A DNA stretch of 11,503 nt. Origin: Nitrososphaerales archaeon TH526 (GTDB lineage Archaea; Thermoproteota; Nitrososphaeria; Nitrososphaerales; Nitrososphaeraceae). The translations under genes were made by a program, and so were the position numbers. Every line of letters begins with the position of its first letter. Within the stretch, counting starts at the first letter, position 1. Of the stretch, positions 6,550 to 11,503 are shown in pieces. The DNA lies in the NCBI GenBank assembly GCA_014523665.1, contig JAATVR010000021.1:1-11503 (forward strand), given 5' to 3'. Below the pieces are notes generated by a model. That model saw only the letters and a program-made list of their open reading frames with translations, had not been told where the DNA came from and searched no databases.

Positions 6550-6908
6550 CTATAACTCAACCGCGAGATGATATTTCACATCAACACCAAAACTTGCGGT
6601 CCCTGTAGTTGGATTGTCAAGAGTCGGCCATGTCTGTATCTGGATCTGGATAATAACCAAAACACAAAAAAAGCTATTGTCTTTTCCCTGCTCAGCTAAA
6701 CTTGTTTGTTCTCTTGCATTTGTAATTGGTCTTGTATTGACTGTGCATACACTGGCCAATAATCTCCATTGTATGAAGGCATAACCAAGGACATAGTATC
6801 CTTAGCCTCGTTGTAATTGTATTAATAAAGAAAATAGTACGCTATGCCTGAACCTATTATGATAACAGCAGCAGGAAGAATTAACTTAATAATTCCACTC
6901 TCCCACAT
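6550..6908 (-). pseudogene. Decayed membrane-anchored exported protein
   Basis: The ATG at 6908 opens MWESGIIKLILPAAV, a signal-anchor helix up to about residue 25 (IIIGSGIAYYFLY), then TAA at about 6822-6824. The same frame continues as YNYNEAKDTMSLVMP, then SYNGDYWPVYAQSIQDQLQ, to TAG. The next frame carries SLAEQGKDNSFF, the third YYPDPDTDMADS, and a final shift gives NPTTGTASFGVDVKYHLAVEL, ending at 6550. Put together this is a plausible protein of about 115 residues: an N-terminal anchor, then an acidic extracellular part. I count one internal stop and at least three frame changes, so it is a true relic rather than one sequencing error. I do not recognise the family. It ends on the same strand just downstream of the methyltransferase gene, whose stop is 24 bases from this ATG. 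Confidence 0.55.
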
Positions 6909-6932
6909 TAAAAGACTTTAACACTATCAACT

Positions 6933-7721
6933 CTAGTCCTTACGCACTCCACGCACAGACCAAGCACGAGCCATGAGTTGAATTGAACCATCTGATGAAA
7001 TGGGTAGTGTTAGCCGAATATGTTCTCTCAAGGCAACTCTTTTTTCCTCAGAAAGCGAAACAGCATAACTGGGAGCGGGACCTTGGCCACCCAGAAATGG
7101 GGACCAGTAATCTTCGAAATTGCGGAAAGTGGTGACAACATCGATCGAGCGAATCTCCACCTTTTCTAACTGAGCAGCAATCTGAAACAGTCGCCTGAGC
7201 GGCTCTGGTTGACAGATAGGGAAACGTTGTCCTTCATCTAAAGTGAATGCTGTTGTCCTATCAAGCTCCACAGCAGTATTCCAGAAGTATCGCATAAGCT
7301 GCATCTGACCTGCGTAATCCCACACATATGCTGTAACAGTTCCACCTACATACACAGCTCTTATCATCTCCTTTAGTGCTTGGCTTGGTTGAGGAACAAA
7401 ATTGAGCACTAGTCCAGAGACAGCTGCATCATATGAAGCAGATTCAACTGGAACTTCTTGCGCATCTCCCACGCGAAATGTTACACGTGGGTCTTTGATC
7501 TGCTTGTGAGCAAACTGAATATATCTTTCTGAAGAGTCAATTCCCAGCACTGCATGCGGAGATGCCATGTCAAGGATAGTTTGGCTAAGGTTTCCCGTCC
7601 CACATCCAATGTCTAACTATTGAGCGCCAGCTGAGACATTGAGCCAGGGTACAAACTGACAGGCAACGAGCCTACTCCACCTACCTACATAGGAATCATA
7701 GTTTGCCCCGCTCTTCCACAT
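6933..7721 (-). pseudogene. SAM-dependent methyltransferase with internal amber codon
   Basis: Class I SAM-dependent methyltransferase, 262 residues, substrate unknown. The ATG at 7721 (MWKSGANYDSYVGRWSRLV) is preceded by AGGAGG. Motif I is LDIGCGTGN at residues 36-44, the acidic end of strand 2 is LGIDSSERYI (about 59-68), the motif II/III region is VGDAQEVPVESASYDAAVSG, then LKEMIRAVYVGGTVTAYVWDY. This layout is typical of UbiE/MenG-like (Methyltransf_11) enzymes. Codon 35 (7617-7619) is TAG directly before motif I, where relatives commonly have Trp (AQWLDIGCGTG); TGG to TAG is one change. The intact part from the ATG at 7568 lacks motif I and cannot bind SAM normally. GC is clearly above the neighbours and the residues are those of bacterial homologues, suggesting transfer from a bacterium. 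Confidence 0.85.
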
Positions 7722-7728
7722 ATCTTCT

Positions 7729-7734
7729 CCTCCT
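7729..7734 (-). promoter_or_regulatory. Shine-Dalgarno AGGAGG before methyltransferase
   Basis: The minus strand reads AAGGAGGAGAAGATATG, with AGGAGG seven bases before the ATG at 7721. The canonical bacterial spacing supports both this start and a bacterial origin. Confidence 0.7.
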
Positions 7735-7783
7735 TGATGATATGTCATATATCCTACCAATATTATATGTTTAAAGCGAACAT

Positions 7784-7799
7784 GAATATAATAATATTC
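7784..7799 (+). promoter_or_regulatory. Palindromic TATA-like element for the 7816 gene
   Basis: GAATATAATAATATTC has 6-base inverted arms around AATA and is centred about 25 bases before the ATG at 7816. The location fits an archaeal TATA box of a leaderless gene. Confidence 0.45.
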
Positions 7800-7815
7800 T
7801 AGTCCAACTCATTAG

Positions 7816-8115
7816 ATGAAAAACCTTGATTCCTCTCCAGACAAGGTGTTGACCTCTGAGAAGGAAAAAATCGAAATGGTGAGTCCGCTGCTTAGACAAC
7901 AAATTATTAAAAAGATCCGTTTCTTTATTTGGATTCCCATAAAGATTACCGTTTGGTTCCTACTTAACCAATCTCTCTTATTCTCTCGTAAATTTTCAAG
8001 ATTCTTAATGCGTTTTCATAAAAGCAAACTTATCAAGTATTATCGTATATATAATCACGCCAGATTTCTTAAAATCTGTAAGACTTATTTTATGTTGGAC
8101 TCTAGCTTAAATTAA
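7816..8115 (+). CDS. Small very basic hypothetical protein
   Basis: This 99-residue protein matches no family I recognise. The first 25 residues are polar (SSPDKVLTSEKEKIEM). From residue 30 on, it alternates hydrophobic aromatic stretches (FFIWIPIKITVWFLLNQSLL) with Lys/Arg clusters (RKFSRFLMRFHKSKLIKYYR), ending LKICKTYFMLDSSLN. The central hydrophobic part could be one membrane span or an amphipathic membrane-associated helix. The ATG has a well-placed TATA-like palindrome 25 bases upstream. The unusual Phe/Lys/Arg/Ile content follows AT-rich codons, so a spurious reading frame cannot be excluded. It is divergent from the methyltransferase. Confidence 0.45.
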   Translation: MKNLDSSPDKVLTSEKEKIEMVSPLLRQQIIKKIRFFIWIPIKITVWFLLNQSLLFSRKFSRFLMRFHKSKLIKYYRIYNHARFLKICKTYFMLDSSLN

Positions 8116-8126
8116 CTACCACCAGC

Positions 8127-8286
8127 TTACTCTTGACTCCTATCCTTCCCTTTAAGATTATCTGAGATATACCAATATTTTGGATCTGCTATTATGATCG
8201 CGCCTGGTACCTTTCCCTTTGCAGTAGAGTATTTCTTTATTGTACTTAGTTATTACAATTGAAACTATTCTGTATCTAATATAATA
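8127..8286 (-). pseudogene. C-terminal gene fragment, frameshifted
   Basis: On the minus strand one frame reads YRIVSIVITKYNKEILYC and another, taking over near 8210-8222, reads GKVPGAIIIADPKYWYISDN, then LKGKDRSQE and a stop at 8127-8129. The two join at a GGGAAAGG stretch into a plausible protein C-terminus of about 50 residues. There is no start codon and the upstream frame closes at 8287, so only a tail remains. The family is not recognised. The residue pattern is protein-like but short, hence the modest confidence. Confidence 0.4.
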
Positions 8287-8678
8287 TTACTAAATGACTA
8301 AACATTGAGTGGATGAGAAATGGCGAATTTCGTTTAAATGTAGAAGACATATAGCGACTTGACGCATTAGTGGCCCGTTGTAGATTCGAATCTGATATCA
8401 AATATCGTGATGAAAAAACTGCAGAATACGTTGAGTATACATGTCCCGAGACAGGAAATATCTTAGACAGCGGTCTATGTATATTTCATGACGAGAATTA
8501 TCTCACAGATTCCAAAAATAAAGAAGCCAATAAGCAGAACTTGAAAAGAAAATATTCTGAAAAGCTAGCTAGATCAGAACCGCTGATTTGCATCGGATAT
8601 CGTCTACCAGATTTCTCATTTGTAGATTTGCATTTTGATAAGTCAGTCAATTTCTCCGATGCAGTATTTATGGGGTTG

Positions 8679-9300
8679 GCTAATTTCTCTGGAGCTAAAT
8701 TTACAAAAGAAGCTGATTTCTTTGGAGCTAAATTTACAAAAGAAGCTGATTTCTTTGGAGCTAAATTTACTGAATATGCTAGTTTCTCTGGAGCTCAATT
8801 TACTGAATATGCTAGTTTCTCTGGAGCTCAATTTACTAAAAGAGCTGATTTCTATTTAGCTCGATTTACTAAAAAAGCTAATTTCTCTGGAGCTAAATTT
8901 ACTGTAGTAGCTGGTTTCACTGGAGCTAAATTTACTGAATATGCTGACTTCTCTGGAGCTAAATTTACTGAATATGCTGACTTCTCTGGAGCTAAATTTA
9001 CTAAAAGAGCTAATTTCACTGGAGCTCAATTTACTGAATATGCTTGACTTCTCTGGAGCTAAATTTACTGAATATGTTGATTTCACTGGAGCTCAATTTA
9101 CTAAAAGAGCTGGTTTCTCTGGAGCTAAATTTACTAAAAGAGCTGGTTTCTCTGGAGCTAAATTTAATGACGAGGCTAATTTCTCTGGAGCTAAATTTAA
9201 TGACGAGGCTAATTTCTCTGGGGCTTACGTTAAAGAAGCTGTATTTACCCAAGCTCAGTTTAAAGAAGCAGACTTTTACAAAACTCAGTTTGTAGAAAAT
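8679..9300. repeat. 33-base tandem repeats of the pentapeptide domain
   Basis: About 19 units start with GCT at 8679. Most are 33 bases; two near the end (9208-9237, 9238-9267) are 30, and the unit at 9042 is 34 because of the inserted T. Several neighbours are nearly identical (for example 8712 and 8745; 8943 and 8976; 9109 and 9142), pointing to recent duplication by slippage or recombination. The unit end cycles between TKE, TEY, TKR and NDE, often in adjacent pairs. Confidence 0.9.
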
Positions 9301-9474
9301 GCTGATTTCTCGGAGATTAAATCAACTGTAGAAAAAGCTCATCCCCACTTGGACTTCCACAATGTTCAGTTCGACGATCCAGAACACATTACTTTTCTGA
9401 ACGACAACTTATCAGAAGTATCATTTGTGAATACAGACATAACAAGAGTAAGATTTGGAGAAGACGTAGTGTAG

Positions 9475-10146
9475 GGAGATAAATTCAAAATACGCCAAGA
9501 GAGAGAATTAGAGAATCAACTAACTGAAAAAGAAGAGATAGAGAATTTGCTGAAGACTGACCCCAAAAAAGAGATAGAGAATGTTACAATAGATATTCAA
9601 CTTGGAGATATTCTTACAGTTTACAGAAATCTTAGAGAAAATTATGAATTTAGAATGAGATATAGTGAAGCCGGCGAGTTCTTCATTCGAGAAATGGAAA
9701 TTAATCGACTGTACAGACAAGATACCAAAGATGGGGAGTCCCAGATCAGACGAAACAATCGGGTTATTCGAAACTTATCATTGACCGGTTTATATTATCA
9801 TCTTTCAAGATATGGCCAGTCATTCTCTAGACCAGCGTTATTTGGAGTTGGAATCGTATTATTTTCAACTCTTCTATGGTTGACTCAGCCCAATCCGGCA
9901 ACAGATTTTTCGATACGGGATATGACGATTCCACAGATTATTACCATCCCAGAAATGGATAACAAAACCAATATCGAGATAGCTTTGGAACGGGGTCTTA
10001 CTAACTTTTTGCCCAGTCTCTCTTTTGGAACCGAATTGAACGTGGGATTATTAGATGTTGCTTTCAAAATTGTTGGTGGTGCCGTCACATTTGGTTTGAT
10101 TATCATAGCTTTGAGACGAAAGTTTGAGCGGAAGTTTAGACATTAG
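9475..10146 (+). CDS. C-terminal membrane module of the pentapeptide protein
   Basis: This is the last piece, open from after the amber codon to TAG at 10144. It begins with a charged helix (FKIRQERELENQLTEKEEIE), followed by a conserved-looking segment LTVYRNLRENYEFRMRYSEA, then GEFFIREMEINRLYR, typical of archaeal pentapeptide proteins. Two hydrophobic spans follow, PALFGVGIVLFSTLLWL at about 9833-9890 and IVGGAVTFGLIIIAL at about 10070-10120, enclosing an outside loop with SLSFGTELN. The protein ends ALRRKFERKFRH, a terminus I recognise from this family. The two spans with a loop resemble a two-helix channel-like module, but no ion-selectivity motif is seen. The first possible internal start is a TTG at 9547. 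Without recoding or reinitiation it is probably not made alone. The next gene starts six bases after its stop. Confidence 0.6.
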   Translation, partial: GDKFKIRQERELENQLTEKEEIENLLKTDPKKEIENVTIDIQLGDILTVYRNLRENYEFRMRYSEAGEFFIREMEINRLYRQDTKDGESQIRRNNRVIRNLSLTGLYYHLSRYGQSFSRPALFGVGIVLFSTLLWLTQPNPATDFSIRDMTIPQIITIPEMDNKTNIEIALERGLTNFLPSLSFGTELNVGLLDVAFKIVGGAVTFGLIIIALRRKFERKFRH

Positions 10147-10152
10147 TAGATA

Positions 10153-10755
10153 TTGTGTGGATCTTTTAGTGATATAGGAAAAATCATTCGAAGAATTGAT
10201 GGTCAAGCTAATGATGGTGATGATACTAACATAAGTAACAAGTCAAAAGCGACAAAAGCTTTATGGCTGTTTGAAAGTGGAAAGCGCCCGATCGACGTAG
10301 CTATAGGTTTAGACATGCCGTTCAGCGAAGTAATAGAATTGCAGCAGGAATATTGGGCTTTAAAAGAGCTTTATGATCTTGCATTTGTATTTCTTGAGAT
10401 TAAAAATGATCTATCATCATTTATGAAATTATTTAAACTATTGAAACAGAATAGGATGCTAAATGAAAAACACATCTTAAAGTATCTCAGATATACTGAA
10501 GATGATTTGCCGAGTTTGGAAAAGAAATGTCAACAGCTCAGCAGTGATGTATTAGAACTCCAATCTAGGAAGAAACGACTAGGAGATGAAGTAGCAACAC
10601 AATGCTCTAGTATAACACAATTAGAAAAGTCATTAAATTGGTATAAAACAGAGATTGAACAAAAGAAGCAAATCATATCGAACCTGAATCAACAACTAAA
10701 TCAAAAGAGTAATGCATTAGAAGAAAAACTACATAGAGATGAATCACGGACGTGA
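10153..10755 (+). CDS. Helix-turn-helix/coiled-coil protein
   Basis: This 200-residue protein belongs to a family I associate with Nitrososphaerales, without known function. Residues 5-20 carry SDIGKIIRRIDG. Residues 30-70 read as a DNA-binding-like helix-turn-helix (KATKALWLFESGKRP, then DVAIGLDMPFSEVIELQQEY). Residues 75-115 are helical (FLEIKNDLSSFMKLFKLLKQ). Residues 118-195 form a long coiled coil (LPSLEKKCQQLSSDVLEL, then LNQQLNQKSNALEEKL). It has no signal or membrane segment. The start is uncertain: TTG at 10153 is the first codon after two in-frame TAGs, and no ATG occurs until residue 55. The pentapeptide gene ends six bases upstream in the same frame, so translational coupling or a lost original start are both possible. 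The stop lies 15 bases from the stop of the convergent 10771-11034 gene. A role as a regulator or adaptor of the pentapeptide protein is inference from position. Confidence 0.75.
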   Translation: MCGSFSDIGKIIRRIDGQANDGDDTNISNKSKATKALWLFESGKRPIDVAIGLDMPFSEVIELQQEYWALKELYDLAFVFLEIKNDLSSFMKLFKLLKQNRMLNEKHILKYLRYTEDDLPSLEKKCQQLSSDVLELQSRKKRLGDEVATQCSSITQLEKSLNWYKTEIEQKKQIISNLNQQLNQKSNALEEKLHRDESRT

Positions 10756-10770
10756 GCAACGGTACTATGA

Positions 10771-11034
10771 TTATGTTATAATTTCAAATTCTTTCAGAGA
10801 ATTTTCTGATATATTAAGATAGACTTTTTTATCGCCATACAGATCTACTTCTGATTCAGGGATTGAGTATACATGTTCTTTTCTTATTTCGCCATCTACT
10901 ATGAGTAGTTTATCTTTATGTTCTGCAAATACTTTACCAATTTCTCTGTCTCTGTTCTGACTTAAAACAGCAGAAGCTCTGTGAAATGCATAATAGCTTC
11001 CTAATGAAATAGGATTTGATTCACTATCCCGCAT
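10771..11034 (-). CDS. Small PRC-barrel/DUF2171-like protein
   Basis: This 87-residue soluble protein opens with MRDSESNPISLGSYYAFHRA, a polar helix-like segment. Residues 35-87 form a compact beta-rich domain: IGKVFAEHKDKLLIVDG, then EIRKEHVYSIPESEVDLYGD, then KKVYLNISENSLKEFEI. The order 'V-Y-x-I-P-x-S-E-V ... V-x-L-x-I-S-E' resembles the short PRC-barrel/DUF2171 domains of archaea and bacteria, which act as adaptors or regulators. The assignment rests on pattern only. The ATG at 11034 has a TATA-like box 25 bases upstream, so the transcript is probably leaderless. A truncated diverged copy of its first 28 codons lies directly upstream. Confidence 0.65.
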   Translation of the reverse strand: MRDSESNPISLGSYYAFHRASAVLSQNRDREIGKVFAEHKDKLLIVDGEIRKEHVYSIPESEVDLYGDKKVYLNISENSLKEFEIIT

Positions 11035-11046
11035 TCTAGAATATGC

Positions 11047-11172
11047 TCAATAAAGTATATAATAATTAATTAATTTATTTCCGATTTTTAATTTATGATT
11101 TATAATCGCGGGAGCTCTATGGGACGTATAATAGTCTTCCAATGAATCAATGTTTGCTTCACTCTTTTGCAT
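11047..11172 (-). pseudogene. Truncated duplicate of the 10771-11034 gene start
   Basis: The ATG at 11172 opens 41 codons, MQKSEANIDSLEDYYTSHRA and onward, ending at TGA 11047. Its first 20 or so residues align without gaps to MRDSESNPISLGSYYAFHRA of the next gene downstream: shared M, S-E, N, S-L, YY and HRA. Similarity is also visible at DNA level (AGCTCTATGGGACGTATAAT against AGCTCTGTGAAATGCATAAT on the plus strand). After about codon 24 similarity ends in AT-rich sequence that includes the promoter of the intact copy. It is a tandem partial duplication, old enough to have diverged. Confidence 0.6.
11055..11063 (-). promoter_or_regulatory. TATA-like box for the 10771-11034 gene
   Basis: The minus strand reads ATTATATAC, centred about 25 bases before the ATG at 11034. 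It overlaps the end of the truncated duplicate frame at 11047-11172. Confidence 0.45.
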
Positions 11173-11235
11173 CCGTAAAACATGTTTTTGGTATGATTCT
11201 AATGAATCATATCGGAATTATTTTTGAGATTCTTG

Positions 11236-11437
11236 CTATTCATAATTGTTCCAACTCTTTCTAATCACCCACATGAGATGGCTATCGCAAAGAAATGCTT
11301 CGAATTCACGCCTGAACTCTATGCTACCACGGCAGTCACAATTAATTAGAGCACAAACGATCTCTTTTTTTGCTTTTGATAAGAACTTCATTTCTGCTAG
11401 TTGCTTCTTCTAATAAATATTCGGTAATTATTGACAT
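11236..11437 (-). pseudogene. Frameshifted small gene relic
   Basis: The ATG at 11437 opens MSIITEYLLEEATSRNEVLI, then passes into a run of seven A (minus strand, 11365-11371). Removing one A continues as KKEIVCALINCDCRGSIEFR, then REFEAFLCDSHLMWVIRK and SWNNYE, to TAG at 11236-11238. The joined product has about 66 residues, with four Cys and one His (CALINCDC, FLCDSH) that could bind metal. As written, the first frame ends after 31 codons. Alternatively, a 51-codon gene starts at the ATG at 11391 in the second frame without any frameshift. Family not recognised. Confidence 0.45.
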
Positions 11438-11503
11438 TAATATCCACTAATACCCATTATAGGGTTACATCCTAATATATACCCTGCTTCTTCAGACCAT
11501 AAA
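11438..11503. other. Window edge, no gene seen
   Basis: AT-rich sequence upstream of the 11437 ATG, probably its promoter region. Nothing further is supported. Confidence 0.3.

Larger units (their letters stand above)
8370..10146 (+). pseudogene. Pentapeptide-repeat membrane protein, broken in three pieces
   Basis: Restored length is 591 residues from the GTG at 8370. Residues 1-45 hold a Cys/His cluster (ARCRFES, TCPETG, GLCIFHD) that looks zinc-binding. A Lys/Glu-rich helix follows to about 75. Residues 104-310 are about 19 tandem units of 11 residues, A-D/N-F-S-G-A-K-F-T-x-x, the Pentapeptide_3 form of the right-handed beta-helix. A non-repeat region, a charged coiled coil and two membrane spans complete it. 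Lesion 1: an extra T at 9044/9045 (GAATATGCTTGAC for GAATATGCTGAC) gives TGA at 9045-9047. Lesion 2: TAG at 9472-9474 in GEDVV-stop-GDKFKIRQ, where relatives of this type usually have Trp. Repeats of this kind usually serve as protein-interaction rods. The only candidate promoter is TTTAAA at 8333-8338, about 34 bases before the GTG. Calling it a pseudogene assumes the sequence is correct. Confidence 0.85.

Noticed and set aside
8643..9295. Several long antisense and out-of-frame readings across the repeats
   Set aside because: Repetition of a 33-base unit keeps every frame open. Only the A-D/N-F-S-G-A-K-F frame has a known fold.
9475..10755. One giant readthrough protein joining pentapeptide and coiled-coil genes
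   Set aside because: The first protein ends in ALRRKFERKFRH, a natural family terminus, and two consecutive TAGs follow, so fusion is unlikely.

Overview
The window looks like a gene-poor, decaying accessory stretch of an ammonia-oxidising archaeon of the order Nitrososphaerales, plausibly Nitrosocosmicus-like. The evidence is an AT-rich background, TATA-like boxes 24-27 bases before start codons that lack Shine-Dalgarno sequences (leaderless archaeal transcripts), short secreted proteins with one hydrophobic anchor, and families I associate with this group: the helix-turn-helix/coiled-coil protein, the SEEK...KRRRSRSR basic-tail protein and the pentapeptide protein ending in ALRRKFERKFRH. 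Lineage is inferred from recognition, not from a search. No rRNA, tRNA, CRISPR array or intact transposase was seen.

Layout. Bases 359-1423 (minus): two exported proteins, one with an Ig-like fold and a strong Shine-Dalgarno, one tiny with an Asp/His/Cys tail that probably binds metal. Bases 1862-3033: a small hypothetical gene converging on a long basic coiled-coil protein. Bases 3618-4026 (minus): methionine sulfoxide reductase B split by one extra T in a run of eight. Bases 4410-4892 (plus): a four-helix membrane protein. Bases 5195-6004 (minus): a surface protein with Ig-like, coiled-coil and C-terminal anchor segments, divergent across a palindromic TATA element from a frameshifted zinc-ribbon (DUF4145-like) relic at 6037.

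Bases 6550-6908 hold a heavily damaged secreted-protein relic. Bases 6933-7721 (minus) hold a SAM-dependent methyltransferase of bacterial style, with visibly higher GC and an AGGAGG ribosome site, interrupted by an amber codon where Trp is expected. A small basic protein (7816) and a C-terminal gene fragment (8127-8286) follow.

Bases 8370-10146 hold one large pentapeptide-repeat membrane protein in three pieces, broken by a one-base insertion inside the repeats and by another amber codon at an expected Trp. Immediately behind it lies a helix-turn-helix/coiled-coil gene. The right end carries an intact small gene (10771-11034), a truncated diverged copy of its 5' end directly upstream (11047-11172), and another frameshifted relic (11236-11437).

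The dominant theme is disruption: seven loci show frameshifts, premature stops or truncation. Either this is a genuine graveyard of accessory genes or the assembly has uncorrected single-base errors. Several lesions are one-base, but the 6550-6908 relic and the truncated duplicate carry too many changes for sequencing error alone. I see no coherent multi-gene defence or metabolic system. The best candidates for new biology are the pentapeptide/coiled-coil pair, the Asp/His/Cys secreted peptide and the divergent surface-protein promoter.
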